This document shows, piece after piece, positions 33,835 to 39,880 of a DNA stretch of 39,880 nucleotides. The stretch's first letter is position 1, and every line of letters starts with the position of its first letter. This stretch comes from Cyanobacteria bacterium SBLK (GTDB lineage Bacteria > Cyanobacteriota > Cyanobacteriia > Cyanobacteriales > Spirulinaceae): NCBI GenBank assembly GCA_017746715.1, contig JAGHZQ010000002.1:1-39880 (forward strand), given 5' to 3'. Both the position numbers and the translations under genes were made by a program. The notes beneath the pieces were generated by a model, which was given only the letters and a program-made list of their open reading frames with translations, was not told the DNA's origin and did not search any database.

Positions 33835-35364
33835 TTATGAAGTTTTGGGACAAAACTGTAATATTTTGTCGATGACCTGTTCGATGGTCAAGCCATCGGT
33901 TTGAATTTCAATCGCGTCGGCAGCCTTGCGCAGAGGAGCCATTTTACGGGTGCTATCAAGGCGATCGCGTTCGCGAATTTGTTCTTCGAGTTCTTCTTGA
34001 AAGACCAAACCGTATCCTCGTGCCTTCAAATCCCGCAAGCGTCGGCGGGCGCGTTCTTGTACGGAGGCCGTCAAAAAGATTTTCACTTCTGCATCGGGAA
34101 AGACGTAAGTCCCAATATCCCGACCTTCTGCAACCAGACCGCCTTTTTGCCCCCAATGACGCTGTTGCGCGACCAATTGATGGCGAACGGCGGGATGTTT
34201 GGCCACGGCAGAAACATGAGTCGTTACTTCTGGAGAGCGAATGATTTGCGTCACGTCTTGCTCATTGGCGTAGACTTCTTGGAGGCCTTCATCTCGAGGC
34301 TGAACGAATTGAATGGACGTTCGCGCCGACAATTCCGCGATCGCTGCTTCATCTTCTACTGAAATCCCTGCATCCAAAACCAACCAAGTCAGAGCGCGAT
34401 ACATGGCTCCAGTATCGAGATAAATATGTCCCAACTGACGGGCAATGCGTTTGGCGGCAGTGGATTTGCCGACTCCGGCGGGACCGTCAATCGCAATAAT
34501 GGGTCTGCGGTGGCGGACGATAATATTATCGATCAATCGAGTTGCCCCCACCCGTGCCGCGATCGCGAGCAATCCTGCTTCTTTAATCATCTCTAAAGGC
34601 TCTAAGGTTATGGGATGAACCAACTCTACATACTCTACCCAAATATTTTCTTCCCGTGTCAGTTCTCGAGCGACGATTTCGAGCAAAACTTTTCGCTGTC
34701 GTTCCCCGGCAGCAAATGCCTTTTTGGCGCGTTGCAAGCTGCGAAACAAGACTAAAGCCTGTTTTCGTTCTCCCTCGTTCAAATACTGATTGCGAGAACT
34801 GCAAGCCAAACCGGAAGATTCTCGCACGATGGGACAGGCACGAATTTCTACGGGAAGTTGTAAATCTTTGACCAAACGCCGAATAACGGCTAATTGTTGA
34901 GCATCCTTCTCGCCAAAATAGGCGCGAGTCGGTTGCACGATATTCAATAGTTTAACGACAATTGTAGCGACTCCGAGAAAATGACCGGGTCTCGATGCGC
35001 CGCACAATCCCGATATCAAGGATGCGGGAGGAAAAACCCCCGTTACGTTTTCCCCCGGAGTTCCTTCGGCTTCCATTTCCATCGGTGAAGGGGCAAAGAC
35101 AGCATTCACACCGAGGCGATCGCACAGTTGGCAATCTTTTTCTAAAGTTTGCGGATATTTATCTAAATCTTCGCTAGGGGCAAATTGGAGAGGATTTACA
35201 AAAATACTCGCCACCACAACATCATTCTCTTCTCGAGCCGTCTCGAGCAAACGTTGATGCCCCTGATGTAGCGCTCCCATGGTGGGAACGAACCCAATGC
35301 TTCTTTTTTGCCAATACCGACCGAGATATGCCCTCAATCCGGCAATGGTATGAAACAAACGCAC
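33835..35364 (-). CDS. panC/cmk: Bifunctional pantothenate synthetase / cytidylate kinase
   Basis: This 509-residue fusion is typical of cyanobacteria. Residues 1 to about 275 are PanC, which joins pantoate and beta-alanine with ATP: FVPTMGALHQGHQRLLE has the HxGH motif, and FVNPLQFAPSEDLDKYP and YFGEKDAQQLAVIRRLV follow. Residues from about 283 on are cytidylate kinase: IAIDGPAGVGKSTAAKRIA (P-loop), LDTGAMYRALTWL, GLVAEGRDIGTYVFPDAEVK and RDRLDSTR. It is a cytoplasmic housekeeping enzyme for coenzyme A and pyrimidine nucleotides. It starts at GTG 35364. A candidate promoter lies just upstream, after the terminator of rlpA. Confidence 0.97.
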   Translation of the reverse strand: MRLFHTIAGLRAYLGRYWQKRSIGFVPTMGALHQGHQRLLETAREENDVVVASIFVNPLQFAPSEDLDKYPQTLEKDCQLCDRLGVNAVFAPSPMEMEAEGTPGENVTGVFPPASLISGLCGASRPGHFLGVATIVVKLLNIVQPTRAYFGEKDAQQLAVIRRLVKDLQLPVEIRACPIVRESSGLACSSRNQYLNEGERKQALVLFRSLQRAKKAFAAGERQRKVLLEIVARELTREENIWVEYVELVHPITLEPLEMIKEAGLLAIAARVGATRLIDNIIVRHRRPIIAIDGPAGVGKSTAAKRIARQLGHIYLDTGAMYRALTWLVLDAGISVEDEAAIAELSARTSIQFVQPRDEGLQEVYANEQDVTQIIRSPEVTTHVSAVAKHPAVRHQLVAQQRHWGQKGGLVAEGRDIGTYVFPDAEVKIFLTASVQERARRRLRDLKARGYGLVFQEELEEQIRERDRLDSTRKMAPLRKAADAIEIQTDGLTIEQVIDKILQFCPKTS

Positions 35365-35391
35365 TCAAAAATTATCAATGAACAATGAACA

Positions 35392-35419
35392 ATGATAATT
35401 GATTGGCGTCTATTTGCAA
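35392..35419 (-). promoter_or_regulatory. Candidate sigma70-type promoter for panC/cmk
   Basis: On the minus strand TTGCAA (35414-35419) and TATCAT (35392-35397) are spaced by 16 bases, with four and five matches to the -35 and -10 consensus. It lies between the rlpA terminator and the panC start, where a promoter is required. The region is AT-rich with a repeated CAATGAA motif, so chance matches are possible. Confidence 0.35.
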
Positions 35420-35428
35420 GTTTGAGAA

Positions 35429-35460
35429 TCTCCCGACAGATCCAAGATTCTGTCGGGAGA
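35429..35460 (-). terminator. Perfect 12-bp hairpin after rlpA
   Basis: TCTCCCGACAGA (35429-35440) and TCTGTCGGGAGA (35449-35460) form a perfect 12-bp stem with an 8-base loop, starting six bases past the rlpA stop. No long T-tract follows on the minus strand (TTCTCAAAC), so it may end transcription imperfectly or protect the 3' end. Confidence 0.6.
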
Positions 35461-35465
35461 AGATG

Positions 35466-36482
35466 TTAGCGTCCGAGAACTTCAACTTTAACGGGAGCAA
35501 TACCGCTTCCCAACATGCCAACGGAACTGGCTGCAGCACGGGATAAGTCGATTACACGGCCGCGAATGAAAGGTCCGCGATCGTTGATGCGAACGATGGT
35601 GCTGCGACCGTTATTCAAGTTCGTAACGCGAACCCGAGTGCCAAAGGGGAGGGTTTTATGGGCGGCGGTCATTGCGTTTTGGTTATAAATTTCGCCACTG
35701 GCACTGCGCCGTCCGTGAAAATAGCCGCCATACCAAGAAGCAATTCCTCGTTGTTCCCATTGAACGCTATAGTTTCTGGGAGGTGCGACATAGGCAAGGG
35801 AGCGGGGACGGGTTTCGATATCGCTAAGCTGTAGGGGGGCGGCTCCTGCGGTCAAGCGTCGCAATTCGTTGGTAATGCGGAGGGTATCCCGTTCCCAATT
35901 TTTGCTGCTATTGAGGAGAACGGCTTTGTCATCGACGGCAAACAGTTCTGTTTCTCCGGTATGGATGAGGTAGGCTTTGCGATCTGCATTCCAGGTCGCC
36001 GTAATTTTGGCGGCATCTTCGACGCTCAGGCGATCGATCTTTTCGGCGACCAGGGTCGCTCGCCAGAGGGGATCGTCTTCAGATTCGACGACGCTAGAAA
36101 TCAGTCCTTCGCGAATCTGAGCGGGGGTAACAACACCAAATTCTTCGCCGAGGGATTTTTTGCTGGCTTCGGATTCGTCTGGGGCGGAACCGAGGAAGGT
36201 GACAATGGGAAGACGATGTACGTAGAGGGTTGCAGCGGGCTTGTCGTCTGCGATATGGGCATAAATGCTGGTAATTGCGCGGCTGGCAATTTTATTTTCG
36301 GAAGCATGGGTTTCGGCAGCGATCGCTTCTCCCGAGTTTTCCCCTTGAGTTTCCTCGATGGCAGACAGTTCTCTAATTTCCGCGCTTTGGGTTTCGGTGG
36401 CTTCGATCTCGTTGGCGATCGCGGTGCCGGATGTGGTAATGAGGATGGTAGCAAGGGCGCTACCCAACAGTTTGTAATTCAT
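35466..36482 (-). CDS. rlpA: Exported RlpA-like protein (double-psi beta-barrel)
   Basis: This 338-residue protein has an N-terminal signal peptide ([20 protein letters not shown], with a likely cut near AIA-NE). A long region of about 200 residues without a known domain follows. The C-terminal RlpA barrel (about 240-338) has [39 protein letters not shown], and [18 protein letters not shown] with the catalytic-type Asp of the lytic transglycosylase family. It acts in the periplasm on peptidoglycan. The SPOR domain found in enterobacterial RlpA is absent, as in other cyanobacterial members. A strong hairpin follows the stop. Confidence 0.88.
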   Translation of the reverse strand: MNYKLLGSALATILITTSGTAIANEIEATETQSAEIRELSAIEETQGENSGEAIAAETHASENKIASRAITSIYAHIADDKPAATLYVHRLPIVTFLGSAPDESEASKKSLGEEFGVVTPAQIREGLISSVVESEDDPLWRATLVAEKIDRLSVEDAAKITATWNADRKAYLIHTGETELFAVDDKAVLLNSSKNWERDTLRITNELRRLTAGAAPLQLSDIETRPRSLAYVAPPRNYSVQWEQRGIASWYGGYFHGRRSASGEIYNQNAMTAAHKTLPFGTRVRVTNLNNGRSTIVRINDRGPFIRGRVIDLSRAAASSVGMLGSGIAPVKVEVLGR

Positions 36483-36511
36483 AAGCTGTTTATTAATTTG
36501 CCGATCGTTAA

Positions 36512-36703
36512 TACGCGAGTTGTCGCACTCAGTGGGATCTCGATGCAGTCACTTATCATGAAGAACTGCAACAGCGTAACACGAAGTTTTGCACTGCGGA
36601 TATAACGAAAGCGATCGCTTTTCTCTGGACTGACGGCGATAAATTTCTCGAAATTCCCGCAGGTCAAGCGATCGCGTTGGGTTTCTTCATCAATTTTTGT
36701 TAA
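36512..36703 (+). pseudogene. Open frame without a start, possible 3' remnant of an unknown gene
   Basis: Between the rlpA start and the DUF5615 gene one plus-strand frame stays open for 63 codons and reads like protein: [20 protein letters not shown], then AFLWTDGDKFLEIPAGQAIA, ending GFFINFC before TAA (36701-36703). There is no ATG, GTG or TTG with upstream coding context, and a stop precedes it at 36509. I do not recognise the family. It may be the end of a deleted gene, or chance in HIP1-rich DNA. Confidence 0.4.
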
Positions 36704-37052
36704 GAATTTTGAATTTCTTTCGCGCTAAGGATAAGTAAATATGACCACCGAAAATTTTTAGATTTGTGGGGGACATTTTCTGGTATAGGGTGTTGGTTTT
36801 GTAGCGATCGCGATGTCGAGTATCCCGTTCGATAATGAAATCAATGCTACTATTGGCAATTTTTAGAAAATCATCATCTTGGGTAAACAGAACTCGCTTT
36901 TCTTGACAGATGAAAGCAAACTGTAGATCGTCACTTGCCATTCGCAGTTTTGCTTCAACAGTTGTTGTGACATCAATTCCTCGACGACGCAACTCTTTAG
37001 CAATAACAGTTTTAACTTGTTCGTCTAAATGAAATCGAATGCGACTACTCAC
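36690..37052 (-). CDS. DUF5615 PIN-like toxin-type protein, C-terminus divergent
   Basis: The start SSRIRFHLDEQVKTVIAKEL, then RRRGIDVTTTVEAKL and RVLFTQDDDFLKIA, match DUF5615, a PIN-like domain whose Asp residues in HLDE and TQDDDF are the likely metal ligands of an RNase. After about residue 70 the usual GIxY...SIGEII block is not seen. The tail (YQKMSPTNLKIFGGHIYLSL) is only loosely like the family, so a past frameshift is possible. GTG 37052 overlaps the end of the DUF433 gene by eight bases (GTGAGTAG). Together they form a classic toxin-antitoxin-like pair. Confidence 0.7.
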   Translation of the reverse strand: MSSRIRFHLDEQVKTVIAKELRRRGIDVTTTVEAKLRMASDDLQFAFICQEKRVLFTQDDDFLKIANSSIDFIIERDTRHRDRYKTNTLYQKMSPTNLKIFGGHIYLSLARKKFKILNKN

Positions 37053-37377
37053 CGCGAATTTTCCTCAATTTTTCTTGTAAGGGAGAAGGAGGAGTATTGC
37101 GTTTTAATTCTTCCACAAATGCCTCGCTTTCAGCAGTACGGCGATCGATCGCTTCTCGATGTTCGTAGTAGTATGACATGGCTGCATAAACGGAGGCTTT
37201 TGAGAGATCGTATTCTGCGGCAATTTCTTCTAGGGTTTCCTCCATTTCGAGGTACATTTTGGCAATCGCAGCAACCGTCATTCTCGTACCCACAATCCGA
37301 GGTTTGCCAAAACAATAATCGGGATCGATCGCAATATATTCCGTGCTGACTCGTTCGATTGTTTCTTCTAAAGACAT
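37045..37377 (-). CDS. DUF433 antitoxin-type protein
   Basis: This 110-residue protein has IDPDYCFGKPRIVGTRMTVA and EEIAAEYDLSKASVYAAMSY, the standard DUF433 helix-turn-helix family. DUF433 genes usually precede DUF5615 toxin genes and probably neutralise them and repress the pair. A charged tail (EAFVEELKRNTPPSPLQEKL) may bind the toxin. The start ATG is 37377. The overlap with the next gene suggests coupled translation. Confidence 0.85.
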   Translation of the reverse strand: MSLEETIERVSTEYIAIDPDYCFGKPRIVGTRMTVAAIAKMYLEMEETLEEIAAEYDLSKASVYAAMSYYYEHREAIDRRTAESEAFVEELKRNTPPSPLQEKLRKIRGE

Positions 37378-37416
37378 TTTCTACCCTCCGCATTCAAGGA
37401 AAAAGTGGTTCGCGAG

Positions 37417-37749
37417 TTATCCTACAGCAAATTCAGTGCAATGTCTGAACTTGGGGGGATCGAAACCCAAAACGATTTCTTGGGGAGAAACCCCTAATTC
37501 TACTAATTGATTGGCAATGCCTACTTCAGTCCCATCCTGTTGTACCCAAATTTTGCCATCAATGATATCGACGTGAAGCACCACACCATAAAACCGCTTT
37601 CCATCTCGCCAACCGAGGTAAACTAATTGATAGCGATCGCTTTGGCGATCGAAAATTGTTTCGGCTTGAATGCGTTTATCCCAAACTAATTCAGCTTGTT
37701 TGACGAGGAGGGTTTGAATATGCTGGCGATAGGTTTCTATTTTATCCAT
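37417..37749 (-). CDS. xisI: XisI-like protein
   Basis: This 110-residue protein has ETYRQHIQTLLVKQAEL, a middle reading RYQLVYLGWRDGKRFYGVVL, IWVQQDGTEVGIANQLVELG and the ending VLGFDPPKFRHCTEFAVG, all typical of XisI. XisI and XisH were named from excision of the fdxN element in Anabaena, but most cyanobacterial copies have no such element nearby and their role is unclear. The gene appears intact. Its start overlaps the original end of the damaged xisH. Confidence 0.9.
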   Translation of the reverse strand: MDKIETYRQHIQTLLVKQAELVWDKRIQAETIFDRQSDRYQLVYLGWRDGKRFYGVVLHVDIIDGKIWVQQDGTEVGIANQLVELGVSPQEIVLGFDPPKFRHCTEFAVG

Positions 37750-37975
37750 TCTTCAATTGTCTCCCGTCAGAAATTTTTGAAGCCCCTAAGAAACTTTTGA
37801 TTTCAACCGCAATTTTTTGATTGGCTCTTTCGGCTGCAATGATTTTCTCAGCCCCGAGATCGATCGCTAAATTCAAACTCCCGGCTTGGAGTGGGTAAGG
37901 ATCGTGAGTGATTTTCCATCCATCCTTATCGAGAGCAGTTCTAACGATTTGATGAAAAGCATCTCTAGCTGACAT
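37738..37975 (-). pseudogene. xisH: xisH with an internal deletion and frame change
   Basis: From ATG 37975 the frame gives the XisH N-terminus (MSARDAFHQIVRTALDKDGW, IDLGAEKIIAAERANQ, VEIKSFLGASKISD) and then ends early as GRQLKNG. In another frame the same DNA reads RETIEEWIK and stops at 37738-37740, the usual XisH C-terminal end overlapping the xisI start. About 50 residues of the normal protein (about 138 residues) are therefore missing between ISD and ETIEEW, and the frame was lost. Residues of the restriction-endonuclease-like fold in VEIKSFLG remain. A TTG at 37996 is an alternative start. Confidence 0.8.
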
Positions 37976-38036
37976 TATTTTCCGATCTTTATCCAATTAA
38001 CGATCGCTATCCCCATTTTACCATCGAGCGATCGCC

Positions 38037-38071
38037 AAAAAAAAGGGGGAAAGCGATTGCTTTTCCCCTCA
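38037..38071 (-). terminator. Intrinsic terminator after the NafY/NifX-like gene
   Basis: On the minus strand AGGGGAAAAGC pairs with GCTTTCCCCC across a short loop, with one bulged base, and eight T follow. This is a textbook intrinsic terminator, 15 to 50 bases past the stop at 38087. It is also part of the promoter-side gap of the xisH/xisI unit. Confidence 0.85.
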
Positions 38072-38086
38072 TGCTCTGATATTAAC

Positions 38087-38821
38087 TTATCTTGCGTTAA
38101 TCGTTTCTTCACTATAGTTTTTCAAGTGTTTTCCCTGTTCGGCACCTAATATTTTGGCTAACCAAGGGGGAGGAGAATTATTGAGTTTCTGTTGGAATTC
38201 CTCCATCAGTTCCGGTGCATCTCCACCTTCAAAAATTTTAATGGGATAAACGCCGCGTTGAATTACTTTTGCAGCCGGAGGTCCCCCAATAGAGACCAGA
38301 TAAAGAATATCGCAATCTTCAATTAAATCGACGCGAAAATCGCTTTTATCCTCTGCTTCTTTATCCCCCGCAGTCGATCGCAGGTCGATCAATTTAATGA
38401 CCTCTTTCGAAACCTGATAAATTAAAAAGCGCTTGCAAGAACCAAAATGACCGTCTAATTTTGTGCCAGAATTAGACGCAATAGCAATCCGCACTGACTT
38501 CGGCATATCGCCATCTTGATAGGGTTCTGGAGTCGGTAAGCTACTGCCTTCCGTTTTTTCGCCCCACAAAATTTCGGCAACTTCTTTTAACGTGGCAGTC
38601 GGAATCAAATCTCCGGTTTGTTTGTCGTCAACCGATTCGGGTTGACCGAAGGCTTTTTTTAACTTTTTGACCGTGATTTTGCTCAAGGCATCTTTATCTA
38701 GGGTTTCTCCCAAAGATCCTTGTAAGGCTTCAATCACCTCGGTTATGGATTTTCCGGGTAATGCTTTGGTTGCCAAACCAATTCTTACGGCAACTTCTTC
38801 AGAAATAGGAGGTGCGTTCAT
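38087..38821 (-). CDS. NafY/NifX-like dinitrogenase iron-molybdenum cofactor-binding domain protein
   Basis: This protein has 244 residues. The N-terminal region (about 1-95) with VRIGLATKALPGKSITEVIE and helices is like the SAM-type domain that precedes NifX domains in NafY. The C-terminal domain (about 108-225) has VRIAIASNSGTKLDGHFGSC and KRFLIYQV, then SDFRVDLIEDCDILYLVSIG and IFEGGDAPELMEEF, the RNase H-like NifX/NafY fold that binds cofactor or its precursor. Such genes also occur in cyanobacteria without other nif genes, and none are seen here. Its role may be iron-sulfur or molybdenum cofactor handling. The ATG at 38821 is preceded by GAGAG. A strong terminator follows. Confidence 0.8.
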   Translation of the reverse strand: MNAPPISEEVAVRIGLATKALPGKSITEVIEALQGSLGETLDKDALSKITVKKLKKAFGQPESVDDKQTGDLIPTATLKEVAEILWGEKTEGSSLPTPEPYQDGDMPKSVRIAIASNSGTKLDGHFGSCKRFLIYQVSKEVIKLIDLRSTAGDKEAEDKSDFRVDLIEDCDILYLVSIGGPPAAKVIQRGVYPIKIFEGGDAPELMEEFQQKLNNSPPPWLAKILGAEQGKHLKNYSEETINAR

Positions 38822-39048
38822 AGGTGTACTCTCTACAAAAACTGAAACAGGAGGAATTTTCCCAACGGGGTGAAATGTCGGGAGCGGGTACTTTTTCTAG
38901 CTTAGGAAGAAGCCTCAATTGACTTTAGTGCGATACACTACCAAATTCTTCTCTCAATCTAAATAAAATCTAAATTTTGCTTGCTCGTGGAAAAACCGAT
39001 TGGTTGTGTTTTAATTGCGATCGATCGCCATAATTCAAACTAGAACAA

Positions 39049-39078
39049 GATACAGGAGGATCTCGATCCTCCTGTATC
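39049..39078 (-). terminator. 13-bp hairpin after the double-glycine-leader peptide gene
   Basis: GATACAGGAGGA (39049-39060) pairs perfectly with TCCTCCTGTATC (39067-39078); one more pair closes a CTCG tetraloop. It begins about 29 bases past the peptide stop on the minus strand. T content after it is moderate (CTTGTTCTAGTTT). It separates the peptide gene from the NafY-like gene. Confidence 0.7.
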
Positions 39079-39106
39079 ATTATTTGTCAGTTATGCAATG
39101 ATTTCT

Positions 39107-39337
39107 CTACAAATCTGCGGGAGGTTCGCCACTTCCACCCATCGGAGGTTCGCCATTTTCAGGACGATGGGGAGGGCGATGGGGAGGACGATCTTCACCT
39201 AACGGGGGTTCTCCTGCACCGCACCCGCCATCGGGTTTTCCCATAGGAGGAGGAGTTTCTTGAATGCCGCCAGCAATGACATCCAATTCTGCTTCGCTGA
39301 GTTGTCCTTCTGTTTGCATCATTTGAGTGGTAGACAT
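39107..39337 (-). CDS. Double-glycine-leader peptide with Pro/Gly/His-rich core (possible RiPP precursor)
   Basis: This 76-residue peptide has a leader (1-24) reading QLSEAELDVIAGG, the acidic amphipathic helix plus Gly-Gly cleavage motif of peptides exported by C39-peptidase ABC transporters (bacteriocin and Nif11/NHLP-like leaders). The core (25-76) is almost only Pro, Gly, Glu, Asp, Arg and His, with one Cys (39), repeats of GEPP (42-45, 62-65, 70-73) and PPHRPPHRP (51-59). AAGGA lies 10 bases before the ATG, a promoter candidate precedes it and a hairpin follows, so it looks like a single-gene transcript. No modifying enzyme or C39 transporter is in the window. It could be a small exported structural or metal-binding peptide. 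Confidence 0.72.
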   Translation of the reverse strand: MSTTQMMQTEGQLSEAELDVIAGGIQETPPPMGKPDGGCGAGEPPLGEDRPPHRPPHRPENGEPPMGGSGEPPADL

Positions 39338-39367
39338 GATGAATAATCCTTGAACCTTGACAATTTC

Positions 39368-39396
39368 ACTATAACTATTGAAATTTGAGGCGTAAA
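39368..39396 (-). promoter_or_regulatory. Candidate sigma70-type promoter of the leader-peptide gene
   Basis: On the minus strand TTTACG (39391-39396) and TATAGT (39368-39373) are spaced by exactly 17 bases, with four and five consensus matches. Transcription would start near 39360, about 23 bases before the ATG, leaving room for the AAGGA at 39348-39352. Confidence 0.45.
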
Positions 39397-39585
39397 TATA
39401 GAAAAGTTGATAAAAATTGACATCTTGAAATTGCTGGCAAAATCTGAAGAATTAATAGATTTTATGAATGTTGCGATCGCGATTAATGAGAATATCCGGC
39501 TGTGTATCGATGGCGATCTGTCCAACAGGGCATGATTTTGAGGAAGGCGATCGCCATACTTTTGCTTTGTTCTAATTTTCTCGTC

Positions 39586-39880
39586 TCATTTTTGCGGCTT
39601 GCGAGAGGATTTTAGTCCCAGACCCAAAGTTCCAAGTACCAATAATCCCAGTAGAGAAGAGGGTTCGGGAACTTTCCTCGTAAACGTAATATTATCGATT
39701 CCCGTCCCCCCATCCGAACCACTGTGAACGATTGAAGCGGAACGAATGAGATTCCCCGAGAGATTGACAAAGAGAGTTTCGAGGTTAGGATCGGGCAACC
39801 CCGGCGTTATTGTAAATGTAGAACTGCCAATATTGGTAGAAAAGAGATCGGAGAAGACATTCAAGGTTACCGTATCGCCA
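39586..39880 (-). CDS. PEP-CTERM sorting domain protein, C-terminal part (cut by the window end)
   Basis: The frame is open from the window end inward. The visible part has a beta-rich region (TFTITPGLPDPNLETLFVNL, GTGIDNITFTRK) and then VPEPSSLLGLLVLGTLGLGL followed by a basic tail, the PEP-CTERM signal recognised by exosortase. Such proteins are exported and anchored or released at the cell surface, often together with exopolysaccharide systems. The N-terminal signal peptide and the main domain are outside the window; a TTG at 39864 is not the real start. Exosortase is not seen here. Confidence 0.85.
   Translation of the reverse strand, partial: GDTVTLNVFSDLFSTNIGSSTFTITPGLPDPNLETLFVNLSGNLIRSASIVHSGSDGGTGIDNITFTRKVPEPSSLLGLLVLGTLGLGLKSSRKPQK

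Noticed and set aside
33901..34362. A 153-codon plus-strand reading frame
   Set aside because: It is antisense to the conserved cytidylate kinase part of panC-cmk.
35961..36605. A 214-codon plus-strand reading frame
   Set aside because: It is the antisense shadow of rlpA, low in complexity and Gly/Phe-rich, with no family motifs.
39319..39525. A 68-codon minus-strand frame upstream of the leader peptide gene
   Set aside because: It overlaps the promoter and start of the peptide gene in another frame and looks like AT-rich noise.
1..39880. CRISPR array
   Set aside because: No set of regularly spaced short direct repeats was found; the only tandem repeats are the heptamer and the two-copy 70-bp repeat.

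Overview
The window comes from a cyanobacterium, probably a filamentous one. The evidence is the frequent GCGATCGC octamer (HIP1) in most of the window, a fused panC-cmk gene (a cyanobacterial arrangement), an XisH/XisI pair, a PEP-CTERM protein, Uma2 and DUF433/DUF5615 genes, and a heptamer tandem repeat. The species cannot be told from the sequence.

From 1 to about 32 kb the window is a large surface-polysaccharide (O-antigen or exopolysaccharide type) locus. It opens with insertion-sequence debris (the 3' end of an IS630-type element and an IS4-type remnant) among members of a multi-pass GT-C-like glycosyltransferase family: a truncated copy (136-735), a divergent long copy with three C-terminal repeats (1127-3451), two close full copies (3518-5089, 9935-11521) and a small vestige (about 9797-9890). 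Between the full copies lies a tight set for a CDP-3,6-dideoxyhexose: rfbF, rfbG, rfbH, a 3,5-epimerase-like gene and a final SDR reductase. A CgeB-like glycosyltransferase, a methyltransferase and two GT4 glycosyltransferases follow on the same strand.

At 16-17 kb a broken Uma2 gene runs directly into an AT-rich PLD-like gene. After this scar come asnB, a UDP-sugar 4-epimerase-like SDR and a 1036-residue protein joining an extracytoplasmic beta-rich domain, a GT-C-like membrane core and a GT2 domain. On the opposite strand, tail to tail with it, the same beta-rich domain and a GT-C-like membrane protein occur as two separate genes. A methyltransferase-GT2 fusion, another GT-C-like protein, a GT4, a WecA/TagO-type initiating phosphosugar transferase and a UDP-HexNAc dehydrogenase complete the locus. 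Together these could start a chain on undecaprenyl phosphate, supply a dideoxyhexose and an (amidated) hexosaminuronic acid, and add sugars on both membrane faces. No flippase, polymerase or ABC exporter is evident in the window.

From 32.5 kb on, most genes are on the minus strand and are ordinary: a membrane-anchored polysaccharide deacetylase, panC-cmk, an RlpA-like protein, a DUF433/DUF5615 toxin-antitoxin-like pair, xisI with a deleted xisH, and a NafY/NifX-like protein. A small double-glycine-leader peptide with a Pro/Gly/His-rich core follows, and a PEP-CTERM protein is cut by the window end. Several clear hairpin terminators separate these units.
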